Source: Falsiroseomonas bella (GTDB lineage Bacteria; Pseudomonadota; Alphaproteobacteria; Acetobacterales; Acetobacteraceae). From it: a stretch of DNA of 64,000 nucleotides. Below the pieces are notes generated by a model. That model saw only the letters and a list, made by a program, of their open reading frames with translations, made no database searches and was not told the origin of the DNA. Below are positions 1-11,137 of this stretch, piece after piece. A program made the position numbers and the translations under genes. The DNA lies in NCBI RefSeq assembly GCF_003173615.1, contig NZ_QGNA01000005.1:186001-250000 (forward strand), read 5' to 3'. Each line of letters starts with the position of its first letter. Within the stretch, counting starts at the first letter, position 1.

Positions 1-367
1 CGCCCTCGCACAGCATCCCGGCCAGCTTGGCGCCGCCGAGCAGCAGGTCGTTCGGCCATTTCAGCCGGATCGCCGCCCTGTCGGCCATGAAGCCCGACAG
101 CGCCTCCGCCAGCGCGACGCCGCCAAGCAGGGCGAAGCGCGGCGCCGCGGCGGCCGGCGCATCGGGACGCAGCAGGAGCGAGATGTAGAGGTTGCCCTCC
201 GGGCTCTGCCAGCTGCGCCCGTCGCGGCCCCGCCCGGCGGTCTGCCGCCGCGCCAGGACCGCCAACCCCTCCGGCTCTCCCGCCGCGGCGAGGCGCCGCA
301 GCAGGTCGGAGGTCGAGGGAAGCTCGGCCTCGATGCGCAGCCGCCAGCCCGGCGGCAGCGCGGCCAC
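1..367 (-). CDS. birA: Biotin-[acetyl-CoA-carboxylase] ligase, N-terminal part (runs off the window)
   Basis: Attaches biotin to the biotin carboxyl carrier protein of acetyl-CoA carboxylase. About 122 residues are visible; the C-terminus lies beyond position 1. The biotin/ATP-binding signature GRGRDGRSW is followed by SPEGNLYISLLLRP and then LKWPNDLL and GAKLAGMLCEG, all in the order expected of the BirA/BPL catalytic domain. There is no N-terminal DNA-binding helix-turn-helix, so this looks like the short, ligase-only form. The GTG start at 367 lies 4 bases after the nuoN stop, so the gene is probably the last cistron of the nuo transcript, a common alphaproteobacterial arrangement. The start is inferred from spacing. 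Confidence 0.9.
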   Translation of the reverse strand, partial: MAALPPGWRLRIEAELPSTSDLLRRLAAAGEPEGLAVLARRQTAGRGRDGRSWQSPEGNLYISLLLRPDAPAAAAPRFALLGGVALAEALSGFMADRAAIRLKWPNDLLLGGAKLAGMLCEG

Positions 368-371
368 GCCC

Positions 372-1796
372 TCAGCCGGCGAGCGAGGCGACGGCAACCT
401 GCGCCGCGCCGATCAGCGCCGCGGGGAACAGGAAGAACAGCAGCGTGAGCAGCCCGGTGGAGGCCATCACCACCGTGAGGCTCGCCGGCCGCGCATCCAG
501 CGCACCGTCCGGAGCTGCGTCGAAATACATCACCTTCACGATGCGCAGGTAGTAGTAGCTGGCGATCACGCTGGTGACGATGCCGATGACGGCGAGCGTC
601 CAGAAGCCCCCCTGCACCGCCGCGAGGAAGACGTAGAGCTTGCCGAAGAAGCCGGCGAGCGGCGGGATGCCCGCCATCGAGAACATGAACACCGCCATCC
701 ACAGCGCCATCGCCGGATCGGTCTTCCCGAGGCCCGCCAGGTCCTCCACCTGCTCCAGCGCGCGGCCGCGGCGGCGCATGGCAATCAGCACGGCAAAGGT
801 GCCGAGGTTCATCACCACATAGATCGCCATGTAGACCAGCACGCCGCGATAGCCGGTGTCGTTCGCGACCGCGAGGCCCATCAGCGCGTAGCCGACATGG
901 CCGATGGAGCTGTAGGCCATCAGCCGCTTGATGTTGCGCTGCCCGATCGCCGCGAAGGCGCCGAGGATCATCGAGCCCGCCGAGCAGACCCAGATCACCT
1001 GCATCCACTGCGCGGACAGGTCGCCGAAGGGCCCGATCAGCACATGCATCAGAAGCGCGATGGCCGCGACCTTCGGCGCTGTGGCGAAGAAGGCCGTCAC
1101 CGGCGTCGGCGCGCCTTCGTAGACATCGGGCGTCCACATGTGGAAGGGGACGGCCGACACCTTGAAGGCGAGCCCCGCCAGCACGAAGACCAGCCCGACG
1201 ACCACGCCGGTGCCGACATCGTCGCCCGAGAGCGCATCCGCCAGCCGGTCGAAATTCGTCGTGCCCGCGAAGCCATATACCAGCGACGCGCCATAGAGCA
1301 GCAGACCGGAGGCGAGCGCGCCGAGCACGAAATACTTCAGTCCGGCTTCCGCGCTGCGCGGGTTGTCGCGGTCGAAGGCCGCGATGACATAGAGCGACAG
1401 CGACAGCAGCTCGAGCCCGATATAGAGCGACATCAGGTCGTTGGCCGAAACCATGACCATCATGCCGAGCGTCGCGAAGAGCATCAGCACCGGATACTCG
1501 AAGCGCCCGAGCCCCGCCTTCTCGTTGAAGTCGAGGGCGAGCAGCAGGCCGAGCGCCGCGCCGAGCAGGATCAGCACCTTGGCGAAGCGGGAGAAATTGT
1601 CCGCCACATACTGGCCGAGGAAGGCGGTGCCCTCCCCCTGGCCCAGCACCAGCACCGCGGCCAGGATCAGCGCGCCGATCACCGCCATGGAGACGGGGAA
1701 GAAGCTCTCCTTCTTCGGGATCACGCCACCCAGCAGGATGAACAGCCCGGAGACGCCGAGCACGATCTCCGGCAGGGCCAGGGTCCAGTTCAGCAT
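372..1796 (-). CDS. nuoN: NADH-quinone oxidoreductase subunit N
   Basis: Antiporter-like membrane subunit of complex I (proton pumping, inner membrane). 474 residues from the ATG at 1796; an upstream in-frame start would add 15 residues without hydrophobic character, so it was not used. The sequence is almost wholly membrane-embedded. YIGLELLSLSLYV carries the conserved membrane Glu of transmembrane helix 5, and a Lys-containing stretch (GLAFKVSAVPFHMWTPDVYEG) follows, as in NuoN/ND2. The start lies 4 bases after the nuoM stop. Last nuo subunit gene; birA follows at once. Confidence 0.96.
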   Translation of the reverse strand: MLNWTLALPEIVLGVSGLFILLGGVIPKKESFFPVSMAVIGALILAAVLVLGQGEGTAFLGQYVADNFSRFAKVLILLGAALGLLLALDFNEKAGLGRFEYPVLMLFATLGMMVMVSANDLMSLYIGLELLSLSLYVIAAFDRDNPRSAEAGLKYFVLGALASGLLLYGASLVYGFAGTTNFDRLADALSGDDVGTGVVVGLVFVLAGLAFKVSAVPFHMWTPDVYEGAPTPVTAFFATAPKVAAIALLMHVLIGPFGDLSAQWMQVIWVCSAGSMILGAFAAIGQRNIKRLMAYSSIGHVGYALMGLAVANDTGYRGVLVYMAIYVVMNLGTFAVLIAMRRRGRALEQVEDLAGLGKTDPAMALWMAVFMFSMAGIPPLAGFFGKLYVFLAAVQGGFWTLAVIGIVTSVIASYYYLRIVKVMYFDAAPDGALDARPASLTVVMASTGLLTLLFFLFPAALIGAAQVAVASLAG

Positions 1797-1800
1797 GGCG

Positions 1801-3312
1801 TCACATCCCCGCCAGGCGCGCGGCGCCGAGCGCGGCTTCATGCCGCGCGATCAGGTTGGCCACGCTCGCCTCGAAGAAGCTCAGGAAGGAGGAGGGATAG
1901 ACGCCCATCCACAGCGTCAGCAGGATCAGCGGCGCGAAGACCGCGTACTCGCGCGGGCTGAGATCGAGCAGGCTGCGCAGGTCGTCGCGCGTGATCCTGC
2001 CGAAGGCGACGCGGCGATACAGGTAGAGCATGTAGGCCGCGCCCAGGATCATGCCGAGCGCCGCGCCCAGCGCGACCCAGGGGTTCACCTTGAACGCGCC
2101 GACGATCACCAGCAGCTCGCCCGGGAAGCCCGCCGTGCCCGGCAGCGCGACGGAGGCCATGGTGAACAGCATGAAGATCAGCGCATAGGCCGGCATGATC
2201 TTCGCGACCCCGCCGTAGCGCGCAATCTCGCGCGAATGCACGCGGTCATACAGCACGCCGACGCAGAGGAAGAGCGCGCCGGAGACGACGCCGTGCGACA
2301 GCATGGTGAAGAGCGCGCCGGAAAGGCCCTGCTGCGTGAAGGTGAAGATGCCGAGCGTCACGATGCCCATATGGGCGACCGAGGAATAGGCGATCAGCTT
2401 CTTCATGTCCTCCTGCGCAAGCGCGACGAGGGAGGTATAGACCACCGCCACGACCGAGAGGCTGAAGATCAGCGGTGCGAAATCGGCGCTCGCCTGCGGC
2501 AGCATCGGCAGCGAGAAGCGGATGAAGCCGTAGGCGCCCATCTTCAGCAGCACGCCCGCCAGGATGACAGAGCCCGCCGTCGGCGCCTCCACATGCGCAT
2601 CCGGCAGCCAGGTGTGCACCGGCCACATCGGCACCTTCACCGCGAAGGAGACGAAGAAGGCCAGGAACAGCCAGAACTGCATCGCCAGCGGGAAGGCGGT
2701 GGCCATCAGCGTCGGGATGTCCGTGGTGCCGGCGTGGTACCACACCGCCAGGATCGCCAGCAGCATCAGCAGGGAGCCCGCGAGCGTGTAGAGGAAGAAC
2801 TTGAACGCGGCATACACGCGCCGCGCGCCGCCCCAGACGCCGATGATCAGGAACATCGGGATCAGCACGGCTTCGAAGAAGATGTAGAACACCACGAAGT
2901 CGAGTGCGCAGAACATGCCGACCATCATGCTCTCCAGCACGAGGAAGGCGACCATGTAATCCCGCACGCGGGTCTGCACGCTCTCCCACGACGCCAGGAT
3001 GCAGATCGGCGTCAGCAGGGTGGAGAGCAGCACGAACAGCACCGAGATGCCGTCCACGCCCATGTGGTAGTTCACGCCGAATTCGGGCAGCCACGCCGCG
3101 CGCTCGACGAACTGGAAATCGGCCGTCGAGGGATCGAAGCGGAACCACAGGATCAAAGAGAGCGCAAAGGTGATCAGGCTGGTCCAAAGCGCGGTCCAGC
3201 GCGCGTTGCGCGCCACCACCGCCTCCTCGCCGCGCACCATCAGGATGATGAAGGCGCCCGCCAGCGGCAGGAAGGTGACCAGGCTGAGGATCGGGAAGCC
3301 GGCGGCGTTCAT
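1801..3312 (-). CDS. nuoM: NADH-quinone oxidoreductase subunit M
   Basis: Antiporter-like proton-pumping subunit of the complex I membrane arm (ND4 family), 503 residues, the usual length. [16 protein letters not shown] contains the helix-5 Glu, [20 protein letters not shown] is the ND4-type signature, and an internal Lys is present in [13 protein letters not shown]. The ATG overlaps the nuoL stop as ATGA, so translation is probably coupled. Confidence 0.97.
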   Translation of the reverse strand: MNAAGFPILSLVTFLPLAGAFIILMVRGEEAVVARNARWTALWTSLITFALSLILWFRFDPSTADFQFVERAAWLPEFGVNYHMGVDGISVLFVLLSTLLTPICILASWESVQTRVRDYMVAFLVLESMMVGMFCALDFVVFYIFFEAVLIPMFLIIGVWGGARRVYAAFKFFLYTLAGSLLMLLAILAVWYHAGTTDIPTLMATAFPLAMQFWLFLAFFVSFAVKVPMWPVHTWLPDAHVEAPTAGSVILAGVLLKMGAYGFIRFSLPMLPQASADFAPLIFSLSVVAVVYTSLVALAQEDMKKLIAYSSVAHMGIVTLGIFTFTQQGLSGALFTMLSHGVVSGALFLCVGVLYDRVHSREIARYGGVAKIMPAYALIFMLFTMASVALPGTAGFPGELLVIVGAFKVNPWVALGAALGMILGAAYMLYLYRRVAFGRITRDDLRSLLDLSPREYAVFAPLILLTLWMGVYPSSFLSFFEASVANLIARHEAALGAARLAGM

Positions 3313-5222
3313 CGGGCACCGTAGAGCAGCAGGGAGACGAAGAGGACGAGGCCGATGATCATCGCGAAGGCGTAGTTCGCGACCCGCCCGGTCTGGATGC
3401 GCACCGCCCCGCGCGCCGCCTGCACCGCGAGATCCGCGGCGCCGTTCGGCACGCCGTCGATCAGCCGCGCATCACCGGTCTTCCAGAAGGCCCGCGCGAG
3501 ATACTGAGCGGGCCGGACGAAGATGGCGTCGTAGAGCTCGTCGAAATACCACTTGTTGAGCAGGAAGCGGTAAAGCCCGTCGAAGCGCGCTGCGAGCTGG
3601 CCGGGAATGCCCGGCGCGAACATGTAAAGCGCATAGGCGAGCGCGATGCCGGCGAGACCGACCACCGTCGGCGCGAGCGGCACCCAGGCCGGCACCTCAT
3701 GCGCGTCATGCAGCACGTGATTATGCGCGGCGGTGTAGATGGCGCCGTTCCAGAAGGGCTCCTGCTGGGCGCCCACGAAGAGCGGGTAGAACAGGAAGCC
3801 CGTCACCACCGCACCCGCCGCGAGCACAAGCAGCGGAATCAGCATCACCGGCGGGCTTTCGTGCACATGCTCCATCACGTGATGGTCCGCGCGCGGCGCG
3901 CCGTGGAAGGTCAGGATGATGAGCCGCCAGGAGTAGAAGGCCGTCAGGAAGGCGGCGAGCAGGCCCATGAGGAAGGCGTAGCTGCCGACGCCGCTATGCG
4001 CCGCATAGGCGACCTCCAGCACCATGTCCTTCGAGTAGTAGCCGGCGAAGAAGGGCACGCCGGCCAGCGCCAGGCTGCCGATCCACATCATCGCGTAGGT
4101 GATCGGGATCTTGCGCCAGATGCCGCCCATGCGGCGGATGTCCTGCTCGTCCGACATGGCGTGGATCACGCTGCCCGCGCCGAGGAACAGCAGCGCCTTG
4201 AAGAAGGCGTGCGTGAAGAGGTGGAAGATCGCCGCCTGGTACACGCCGACGCCGGCCGCGAAGAACATGTAGCCGAGCTGCGACATCGTGGAGTAGGCGA
4301 TCACGCGCTTGATGTCGTTCTGCACGCAGCCGATGGTCGCCGCGACGAAGGCCGTCGTGGCGCCGACCACCGTGACGATGGCGAGGGCCAAAGGCGCGTA
4401 TTCCATCACGGGTGACATGCGCGCCATCAGGAAGACGCCCGCGGTCACCATCGTCGCCGCATGGATCAGCGCGGAGACCGGCGTCGGGCCTTCCATCGCG
4501 TCCGGCAGCCAGGTGTGCAGGCCGAGCTGCGCCGACTTGCCGCAGGCGCCGAGGAAGAGCAGCACGCCGATCACCTCGAGCGCCGGCATGCCGAGGAAGG
4601 TGACGCCGCGCGCCGCCTCGACGCCCGCGAAGATCGCGGCGAACTCGACCGATTGGAAAGTCCAGAAGGTCAGCGCCAGGCCGAGCATGAAGAACAGGTC
4701 GCCGACGCGGTTGACGATGAAGGCCTTCATCGCCGCGCGGTTTGCGCTTTCCTTCTCGTACCAGTAGCCGATCAGCAGGTAGCTCGCGAGGCCCACGCCT
4801 TCCCAGCCGAAGAAGAGCTGCACGAGGTTGTCCGCCGTCACCAGCATCAGCATCATGAAGGTGAAGAGCGAGAGATAGGCGAAGAAGCGCGGCACCGTCG
4901 CGTCATGCGACATGTAGCCAACCGAGTAGATGTGGATCAGCGTGGAGATGAAGGTCACCATCGCCACCATCACCACGCTGAGCGTGTCGTAGCGCAGCGC
5001 CCAGGACACCTCGAAGCCGCCGACATCGATGAAGGTGACGATCGGCACCACGCCCGGCAGGCCGTTCAGCGCCACCTCGACGAAGGCGCCGAGGCCGCAA
5101 GCCGCGGCCAGCGCCATGCAGGCGACCGTGACCCACATGGACGCGCGGTCGCCGAGCCAGCGGCCGAAAAACCCCGCCAGGCACGCGCCGAGCAGCGGGA
5201 AGAAGATGGCGCCGACGTACAT
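3309..5222 (-). CDS. nuoL: NADH-quinone oxidoreductase subunit L
   Basis: Distal proton-pumping subunit of complex I (ND5 family), 637 residues. [17 protein letters not shown] holds the conserved Glu of helix 5; [20 protein letters not shown] is the diagnostic ND5 motif; the C-terminal third contains the amphipathic/transverse helix region and a final hydrophobic segment. The stop is 3 bases before the next upstream gene's region ends (nuoK stop at 5226) and the 3' end overlaps nuoM by 4 bases. Confidence 0.97.
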   Translation of the reverse strand: MYVGAIFFPLLGACLAGFFGRWLGDRASMWVTVACMALAAACGLGAFVEVALNGLPGVVPIVTFIDVGGFEVSWALRYDTLSVVMVAMVTFISTLIHIYSVGYMSHDATVPRFFAYLSLFTFMMLMLVTADNLVQLFFGWEGVGLASYLLIGYWYEKESANRAAMKAFIVNRVGDLFFMLGLALTFWTFQSVEFAAIFAGVEAARGVTFLGMPALEVIGVLLFLGACGKSAQLGLHTWLPDAMEGPTPVSALIHAATMVTAGVFLMARMSPVMEYAPLALAIVTVVGATTAFVAATIGCVQNDIKRVIAYSTMSQLGYMFFAAGVGVYQAAIFHLFTHAFFKALLFLGAGSVIHAMSDEQDIRRMGGIWRKIPITYAMMWIGSLALAGVPFFAGYYSKDMVLEVAYAAHSGVGSYAFLMGLLAAFLTAFYSWRLIILTFHGAPRADHHVMEHVHESPPVMLIPLLVLAAGAVVTGFLFYPLFVGAQQEPFWNGAIYTAAHNHVLHDAHEVPAWVPLAPTVVGLAGIALAYALYMFAPGIPGQLAARFDGLYRFLLNKWYFDELYDAIFVRPAQYLARAFWKTGDARLIDGVPNGAADLAVQAARGAVRIQTGRVANYAFAMIIGLVLFVSLLLYGAR

Positions 5223-5225
5223 CGC

Positions 5226-5537
5226 CTAGCCCTTCAGGGTGGAGATTTCCTCCACCTCGATCGTGCCGCGGTTGCGGAAATAGATGACGACGATGGCCAG
5301 GCCGATCGCGGCCTCCGCGGCCGCGACGGTCAGGATCAGCATGGCGAAAACCTGCCCCGTCAGGTCGCCGAGCGTCGCCGAGAAGGCGACGAGGTTCAGC
5401 GTGACGGAGAGCAGGATCAGCTCGACGCTCATCAGGATGACGATGACGTTCTTCCGGTTGAGGAAGATGCCGAGCACGCCGAGGGTGAGCAGGATCGCAC
5501 TGACCGTGAGGTAGTGCCCGAGGCCGACGGCCATCAT
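5226..5537 (-). CDS. nuoK: NADH-quinone oxidoreductase subunit K
   Basis: Small membrane subunit of complex I (ND4L), 103 residues with three transmembrane helices. Conserved membrane Glu residues are in [13 protein letters not shown] and [12 protein letters not shown]. The ATG at 5537 follows the nuoJ TGA by one base and gives the family's usual length of about 102; a second ATG is the next codon. Longer in-frame starts would only duplicate the region encoding the His-rich NuoJ tail and were rejected. Confidence 0.96.
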   Translation of the reverse strand: MMAVGLGHYLTVSAILLTLGVLGIFLNRKNVIVILMSVELILLSVTLNLVAFSATLGDLTGQVFAMLILTVAAAEAAIGLAIVVIYFRNRGTIEVEEISTLKG

Positions 5538-5538
5538 C

Positions 5539-6246
5539 TCAGTGGTGTCCCCCATGGCCGTGGTCATGCCCATGGCCGGCATGCTCGACCTGCCTGGGCT
5601 TCTCGCCGGGCGGCGGCTCCACCGGCGGCCGCTCGATGCCGATCGCGCCGAGGCCCGCGCCGAGCGCCGGCTGGCGCAGGTTCACGCTGCCGCTGCGCGC
5701 CACCTGCTTCGCGATGTCCTGCCGCTTCGTGCTGGTCTTGCCGCGCAGCGTCAGCACGATCGCGCCGATCATGGCGACCAGCAGGATCAGGCCCGAGAGC
5801 TGGAAGAGCCAGACGAAGTCCGTGTAGAGGATCCGACCCAGCGCGCGGGTGTTGTCCACGCCCGCCGGCGCGGGGTTCAGCCGGAAGCCGGCGGCGTCCG
5901 AGGCGAACTGCCAGGTGCCGAAAACCAGCAGCAGCTCCAGCAGCAGGATCGCGCCGACCACGCCGCCGACCGGCGCGTAGCGCTGGAAGCCCTCCCGCAG
6001 CTTGGCGAAGTCCACGTCGAGCATCATCACGACGAACAGGAACAGCACCGCGACGGCGCCGACATAGACGATGACCAGGATCATCGCCAGGAACTCCGCG
6101 CCCGCCAGCAGGAACAGCGCCGCGGCGTTGAAGAAGGCGAGGATCAGGAACAGCACGCTATGCACGGGGTTGCGGCTGGTCACGACCATCACGGCCGCGG
6201 CGATCAGCACCGCGGCGAAGAGGTAGAAGGCGGCGGCGGCGATCAT
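5539..6246 (-). CDS. nuoJ: NADH-quinone oxidoreductase subunit J with His-rich C-terminal tail
   Basis: Membrane subunit of complex I (ND6 family), 235 residues. The ND6 core is clear: [17 protein letters not shown] followed by the pi-bulge helix region [19 protein letters not shown]. After the last transmembrane helix the chain continues for about 60 residues through a basic/proline-rich linker ([15 protein letters not shown]) and ends in [15 protein letters not shown], with 7 His in 15 residues. E. coli NuoJ has about 184 residues, so the tail is an extension. The start is an ATGA overlap with nuoI. Any metal binding by the tail is inference. Confidence 0.95.
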   Translation of the reverse strand: MIAAAAFYLFAAVLIAAAVMVVTSRNPVHSVLFLILAFFNAAALFLLAGAEFLAMILVIVYVGAVAVLFLFVVMMLDVDFAKLREGFQRYAPVGGVVGAILLLELLLVFGTWQFASDAAGFRLNPAPAGVDNTRALGRILYTDFVWLFQLSGLILLVAMIGAIVLTLRGKTSTKRQDIAKQVARSGSVNLRQPALGAGLGAIGIERPPVEPPPGEKPRQVEHAGHGHDHGHGGHH

Positions 6247-6734
6247 CGGTAGGGCGCGTCCAGCTCGAGCCGCTTGGCCAGCGCCGCTTCCCAGCGATCG
6301 CCGTTCTCCAGCAGGCGCTCCTTGTTGTAGAGCAGTTCCTCGCGCGTCTCGGTCGCGAACTCCATGTTCGGCCCCTCGACGATCGCGTCCACCGGGCAGG
6401 CTTCCTCGCACATACCGCAGTAGATGCACTTCACCATGTCGATGTCGTAGCGCGTGGTGCGACGGGACCCGTCCTCGCGCGGCTCGGCCTCGATGGTGAT
6501 GGCCTGGGCAGGACAGATCGCCTCGCAGAGCTTGCAGGCGATGCAGCGCTCCTCGCCGTTCGGATAGCGGCGCAGCGCGTGCTCCCCCTTGAAGCGCGGC
6601 GAAAGCGGCGTCTTCTCGTACGGGTAGCGGATGGTCGCCTTGGGGCGGAAGAAGTAGCGCAGCGTCAGCGCCATGCCGGAGACGAGCTCCGCCAGCAGGA
6701 AGCTGCGCGCGACGCGGTCGAGGGTGATGGCCAT
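6243..6734 (-). CDS. nuoI: NADH-quinone oxidoreductase subunit I (two 4Fe-4S clusters)
   Basis: Peripheral-arm ferredoxin-like subunit (TYKY family) that carries clusters N6a and N6b. 163 residues. The two CxxCxxCxxxCP motifs are complete: Cys64/67/70/74 ([12 protein letters not shown]) and Cys103/106/109/113 ([12 protein letters not shown]). An N-terminal amphipathic stretch precedes them, as usual. Twelve bases separate it from nuoH upstream; its stop overlaps the nuoJ start. Confidence 0.97.
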   Translation of the reverse strand: MAITLDRVARSFLLAELVSGMALTLRYFFRPKATIRYPYEKTPLSPRFKGEHALRRYPNGEERCIACKLCEAICPAQAITIEAEPREDGSRRTTRYDIDMVKCIYCGMCEEACPVDAIVEGPNMEFATETREELLYNKERLLENGDRWEAALAKRLELDAPYR

Positions 6735-6746
6735 GTGCGTCCCTCC

Positions 6747-7763
6747 TCAGACGGCGCCCGGCAGCCAGCCGAACAGCTTGAGGGCGGCGGCGGTGATGAC
6801 CAGCCACACCAGGCTGAACGGCAGGAACACCTTCCAGCCGAGCCGCATGAGCTGGTCGTAGCGGTAGCGCGGGAAGGTCGCGCGCACCCAGATGAAGACG
6901 AAGAGGCAGAAGCAGATCTTGAACACGAACCACATCGGCCCGGGGATCCAGGTGAAGGGCGCGATGTCGAAGGGCGCGTACCAGCCACCCAGGAACAGGA
7001 TGGTGATGAGCGCGCTCATCAGGATCATGTTCGCGTATTCGCCTAGGAAGAACAGCGCGAAGCTCATCGAGCTGTATTCGACGAAGAAGCCCGCGACGAG
7101 CTCGCTCTCGCCCTCCGGCAGGTCGAAGGGGGCGCGGTTCGTCTCGGCCAGCGCCGAGATGAACATGATCACGAACATCGGAAACAGCGGGATGATGAAC
7201 CACATGTCCGCCTGCGCGCGGACGATCTCGGTCAGGTTCAGCGATCCGACGCAGAGCAGCACGGTGACGATCACGAAGCCCATCGAGACCTCGTAGGACA
7301 CCATCTGCGCCGCCGAGCGCAGCGCGCCGAGGAAGGCGTATTTCGAGTTCGACGCCCAGCCCGCGATGATGATGCCGTAGACGCCGAGCGAGCTGATCGC
7401 GAACAGGTACAGGATGCCCACGTTGATGTCGGCGATCGCCCAGCCGTCATTCACCGGGATCACCGCCCAGGCCAGCATCGCCAGCATGAAGGTGATCATC
7501 GGCGCCAGGATGAACAGCACGCGGCTGGCCCCGGCGGGGATGATCGTCTCCTTCATCAGCATCTTGATCGCATCGGCGAAGGGCTGCAGCAGGCCGAAGG
7601 GGCCGACCACGTTCGGGCCCTTGCGCAATTGCATCGCTGCCAGGACCTTGCGCTCGGCCCAGGTGAGATAGGCGACGCCGATCAGCAGCGGCACCAGCAG
7701 CGCCATCGCCTGCGCGACGGTCAGCGCCAGCACGCCGACGGGGGTTGCGAGGAAGGCTTCCAT
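6747..7763 (-). CDS. nuoH: NADH-quinone oxidoreductase subunit H
   Basis: Membrane subunit that forms part of the quinone site (ND1 family), 338 residues. Signatures: [20 protein letters not shown] near the N-terminus, [39 protein letters not shown], and a C-terminal [18 protein letters not shown]. The ATG at 7763 begins [14 protein letters not shown], giving the usual length; longer in-frame starts lead into non-conserved sequence antisense-like to nuoG and were rejected. The nuoG stop lies 4 bases upstream. Confidence 0.97.
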   Translation of the reverse strand: MEAFLATPVGVLALTVAQAMALLVPLLIGVAYLTWAERKVLAAMQLRKGPNVVGPFGLLQPFADAIKMLMKETIIPAGASRVLFILAPMITFMLAMLAWAVIPVNDGWAIADINVGILYLFAISSLGVYGIIIAGWASNSKYAFLGALRSAAQMVSYEVSMGFVIVTVLLCVGSLNLTEIVRAQADMWFIIPLFPMFVIMFISALAETNRAPFDLPEGESELVAGFFVEYSSMSFALFFLGEYANMILMSALITILFLGGWYAPFDIAPFTWIPGPMWFVFKICFCLFVFIWVRATFPRYRYDQLMRLGWKVFLPFSLVWLVITAAALKLFGWLPGAV

Positions 7764-7767
7764 CACG

Positions 7768-9822
7768 TCACTCCGCCGCGAGCGCCGGCGCTTCGCCATA
7801 GACGCGCGCGCATTCCGCCATGACGTCGGAGGCGCGCGCGATCTGGTCGGCCAGGTGGTAATGCGTGATCGCCGGCGCGAAGGGCGCGTCCGACATCTCC
7901 GCTGCGTTCCCCGCAGGGCCGGCCGTGTCCTCGCAGCCGCGCGGCGCGAAGCCTTCGCCGAGCTGCGGCGCGGCCTGCACCATGCGCGCGCGCAGCTGGT
8001 CCAGCGTGTCGAAGGGCAGGCGCACGCCGAGCAGCTCCGCGGCTGCGCGGACGATCCGCCAATCCTCTCGCGCCTCGCCCGGCGCATGCACCGAAAGCCA
8101 CGCGCGCTGCGCGCGGCCCTCGGTGTTGACGTAGGTCGCGTCCTTCTCGGTGTAGGCGGCGCCAGGCAGGATCAGGCCGGCGCGCGAGGCCGCGCGGTCG
8201 CCGTGATGGCCCTGGTAGATCACGAAGGTCTCCGCGCCGATCGCCGCCGGATCGAAGCCGTCCGCGCCGAGCAGCCACAGCACGTCCACGCCGCCGCCGA
8301 GCATGCCGCCGAGCGTCTTGCCGCCGGCGCCCGGCAGGAAGCCGAGCTCCAGCGCGCCAACCTGGCCGCCGAAGAGGTGCAGCAGATTGAAGCCGTGCCA
8401 GTCCGGCCGCAGCGCATTCGCCGCCGCCGCCACCTGCCACGCCGCTGCCAGCACGTGCAGCCCGTCCGGCCGCGCCAGCGCGCCGCGGCCGACGATCACC
8501 ATCGGGTTCTTCGCGGCCTTCAGCACGTCCATGAAGGGGTGCGAGCCGTCGAGCAGCGCGCGCAGCGCCGCCGGGCCCTCGCCCAAATGATGGTGCGGAT
8601 AGGTCAGGTCCACGCCCGCCGGGCCGATGCGCCCGATCGGGAACTTGCCCAGCACGTGGCGCTTGCGGATGCGCGCATTGATCACCGGCGCTTCCTTGCG
8701 CGGGTCGCTGCCGATGATGAGCAGCGCATCCGCCTGGTCGATGCCGGCGATGGTCGTGTTGAACAGGAAGAAGTCGCGCCGTGTCGCGTCGATTGCGGCG
8801 CCGTCGGTGCGGCAGTCCAGGTTGCGCGAGCCGAGCGCGGTCATCAGCGCCTTCAGCGCGAAGACGCTCTCCGCATCCGCAAGCTCGCCCGCCACCGCGC
8901 CGATGCGGTCCGGCGTGGTCGCGCGGATGCGCTCGGCGATGGCGCGGAACGCCTCCGCCCAGCTCGCCGGGCGCAGCTTGCCGTCCACGCGCAGCCAGGG
9001 CTGGTCGAGCCGCTTGCGCTTCAGCCCGTCGAAGGAGAAGCGGCCGCGATCGGCCATCCACTCCTCGTTCACGTCGTCATTGATGCGCGGCAGGATGCGC
9101 AGCACTTCCGGTCCGCGATTGTCGATGCGGATGTTGGTGCCGGTCGCGTCCTGCACGTCGATGCTGTCGGTCTTGCGCAGCTCCCACGGCCGGCTGACGA
9201 AGGCGTATGGACGGCTGGTCAGCGCGCCGACCGGGCAGATGTCGATCAGGTTGCCGCTGAGCTCGGTGGTCAGCGCCTTCTCGACATAGGTCCCGATCTC
9301 CATGTTCTCGCCGCGATTCGTCGCGCCGAGTTCCGGCACGCCGGCAACCTCGGACGCGAAGCGGACGCAGCGCGTGCACTGGATGCAGCGCGTCATGATC
9401 GTCTTGATCAGCGGGCCGACGTATTTGTCCTTCACCGCCCGCTTCGGTTCCTTGTAGCGGGAATGGTCCATGCCGTAGCCGACCGCCTGGTCCTGCAGGT
9501 CGCACTCGCCGCCCTGGTCGCAGATCGGGCAGTCGAGCGGATGGTTGATCAGCAGGAATTCCATCACGCCGCGGCGCGCATTGCGAACCATCGGGCTGTC
9601 GGTCTTCACCACCATCCCGTCCGCGACCGGATAGGCGCAGGAGGCGACGGGCTTCGGCGCCTTCTCCACCTCCACCAGGCACATGCGGCAGTTGCCGGCG
9701 ACGCTCAGCCGCTCATGGTAGCAGAAGCGCGGGATCTCCTTCCCCGCGGCTTCGCAGGCCTGCAGCACCGTGGCCCCGTTCGGGACCTCCACCTCGATGC
9801 CGTCGACGATGACCTTCGCCAT
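7768..9822 (-). CDS. nuoG: NADH-quinone oxidoreductase subunit G (Fe-S electron wire)
   Basis: Largest peripheral subunit, 684 residues, the shorter alphaproteobacterial/mitochondrial form (compare about 900 in E. coli). The N-terminus has the [2Fe-2S] ligands ([16 protein letters not shown] and a later Cys), the His-coordinated cluster region [18 protein letters not shown], and [12 protein letters not shown] degenerate molybdopterin-oxidoreductase-like domain without cofactor role follows. The ATG lies 6 bases after nuoF; nuoH follows. Confidence 0.97.
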   Translation of the reverse strand: MAKVIVDGIEVEVPNGATVLQACEAAGKEIPRFCYHERLSVAGNCRMCLVEVEKAPKPVASCAYPVADGMVVKTDSPMVRNARRGVMEFLLINHPLDCPICDQGGECDLQDQAVGYGMDHSRYKEPKRAVKDKYVGPLIKTIMTRCIQCTRCVRFASEVAGVPELGATNRGENMEIGTYVEKALTTELSGNLIDICPVGALTSRPYAFVSRPWELRKTDSIDVQDATGTNIRIDNRGPEVLRILPRINDDVNEEWMADRGRFSFDGLKRKRLDQPWLRVDGKLRPASWAEAFRAIAERIRATTPDRIGAVAGELADAESVFALKALMTALGSRNLDCRTDGAAIDATRRDFFLFNTTIAGIDQADALLIIGSDPRKEAPVINARIRKRHVLGKFPIGRIGPAGVDLTYPHHHLGEGPAALRALLDGSHPFMDVLKAAKNPMVIVGRGALARPDGLHVLAAAWQVAAAANALRPDWHGFNLLHLFGGQVGALELGFLPGAGGKTLGGMLGGGVDVLWLLGADGFDPAAIGAETFVIYQGHHGDRAASRAGLILPGAAYTEKDATYVNTEGRAQRAWLSVHAPGEAREDWRIVRAAAELLGVRLPFDTLDQLRARMVQAAPQLGEGFAPRGCEDTAGPAGNAAEMSDAPFAPAITHYHLADQIARASDVMAECARVYGEAPALAAE

Positions 9823-9828
9823 GGCGCG

Positions 9829-11133
9829 TTACTCCGCCGCCATCGGAAGAGGCTTCGCGTGCCGCCGCTTGTACTCGGCGATGCGCTCCTCCATCACCGG
9901 GCGGTAGTGCCGGATCAGCCCCTGCACCGGCCAAACGCCGCCATCGGCCAGCGCGCAGATCGTGTGGCCCTCGATGCGGCGCGTGACTTCTTCCAGGAGG
10001 TCGATCTCCTCCACTTCCGCGCGGCCTTCCACCATCCGCTCCATCATGCGGCTGACCCATCCCATGCCTTCGCGGCAGGGCGTGCACTGGCCGCAGCTCT
10101 CATGCTTGTAGAACTTCGACAGGCGCGCGATGGCTCGGACGATGTCGGTGGACTTGTCCATCACGATCACGCCCGCGGTGCCGAGGCCCGACTTGTGCTC
10201 GCGCAGCGCGTCGAAATCCATCAGCACGTCGTCGCAGATGTGCTTCGGCAGCAGCGGCGTCGAAGAACCGCCAGGGATCACGCAGAGCAGGTTGTCCCAG
10301 CCGCCGCGCACGCCGCCGGCGTGGCGTTCGATGAGCTCCCGCATCGGGATGCTCATCTCCTCCTCGACGTTGCAGGGCTTGTTCACATGGCCCTGGATGC
10401 AGAAGATCTTGGTGCCGGAGTTCTTCGGACGTCCGAACTGCGCGAACCACGCGCCGCCGCGGCGCAGGATGGTCGGCACCACCGCGATGGTCTCGACGTT
10501 GTTCACCGTGGTCGGCGCGCCATACAGCCCGACGGCGGCGGGGAATGGCGGCTTCAGCCGCGGCATGCCCTTCTTGCCCTCGAGGCTCTCGATCAGCGCG
10601 GTCTCTTCGCCGCAGATATACGCGCCGGCGCCGCGATGGACATACAGGTCGAAATCCCAGCCCGAGCCGCAAGCGTTCTTGCCGAGCAGCCCCGCCGCAT
10701 AGGCTTCCTCGATCGCGGCCTCCAGCACGACGCTCTCGTTGTAGTACTCGCCGCGGATGTAGATGTAGCCGGCATGCGCGCCCATCGCGAAGCCAGCGAT
10801 CAGGCAGCCCTCGATCAGCGTGTGCGGATCATGGCGGATGATGTCGCGGTCCTTGCAGGTGCCCGGCTCGGATTCGTCGGCGTTCACCACCAGGTAGTGC
10901 GGCCGTTCGCTCGCCTGCTTCGGCATGAAGGACCACTTCATGCCGGTCGGGAAGCCCGCGCCGCCGCGGCCGCGCAGGCCGGAATTCTTCACCTCCTCGA
11001 TGATCGCATCCCGCCCGCGTTCCAGGATGGCCTTGGTGCCGTCCCAGTTGCCGCGGCGCTGCGCGGCGGGCAGGCGCCAGTCCTGCACGCCGTAGAGGTT
11101 CGTGAAGATGCGGTCCTTGTCGGAGAGTGCCAT
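9829..11133 (-). CDS. nuoF: NADH-quinone oxidoreductase subunit F (NADH/FMN site)
   Basis: NADH-binding flavoprotein of complex I, 434 residues. FMN/NADH signatures [13 protein letters not shown] and [19 protein letters not shown] are intact, and the N3 cluster ligands are in [11 protein letters not shown]. It passes electrons from NADH via FMN to the NuoE and NuoG clusters. The ATG lies 4 bases after the nuoE stop. No frameshift or truncation. Confidence 0.98.
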   Translation of the reverse strand: MALSDKDRIFTNLYGVQDWRLPAAQRRGNWDGTKAILERGRDAIIEEVKNSGLRGRGGAGFPTGMKWSFMPKQASERPHYLVVNADESEPGTCKDRDIIRHDPHTLIEGCLIAGFAMGAHAGYIYIRGEYYNESVVLEAAIEEAYAAGLLGKNACGSGWDFDLYVHRGAGAYICGEETALIESLEGKKGMPRLKPPFPAAVGLYGAPTTVNNVETIAVVPTILRRGGAWFAQFGRPKNSGTKIFCIQGHVNKPCNVEEEMSIPMRELIERHAGGVRGGWDNLLCVIPGGSSTPLLPKHICDDVLMDFDALREHKSGLGTAGVIVMDKSTDIVRAIARLSKFYKHESCGQCTPCREGMGWVSRMMERMVEGRAEVEEIDLLEEVTRRIEGHTICALADGGVWPVQGLIRHYRPVMEERIAEYKRRHAKPLPMAAE

Positions 11134-11137
11134 CGCG

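Noticed and set aside
5539-7203. Apparent single frame joining nuoH-opposed sequence to NuoI and NuoJ
   Set aside because: Only its last 235 residues are NuoJ-like. The rest is out of frame with nuoI and nuoH, which are intact, so it is not a fusion.
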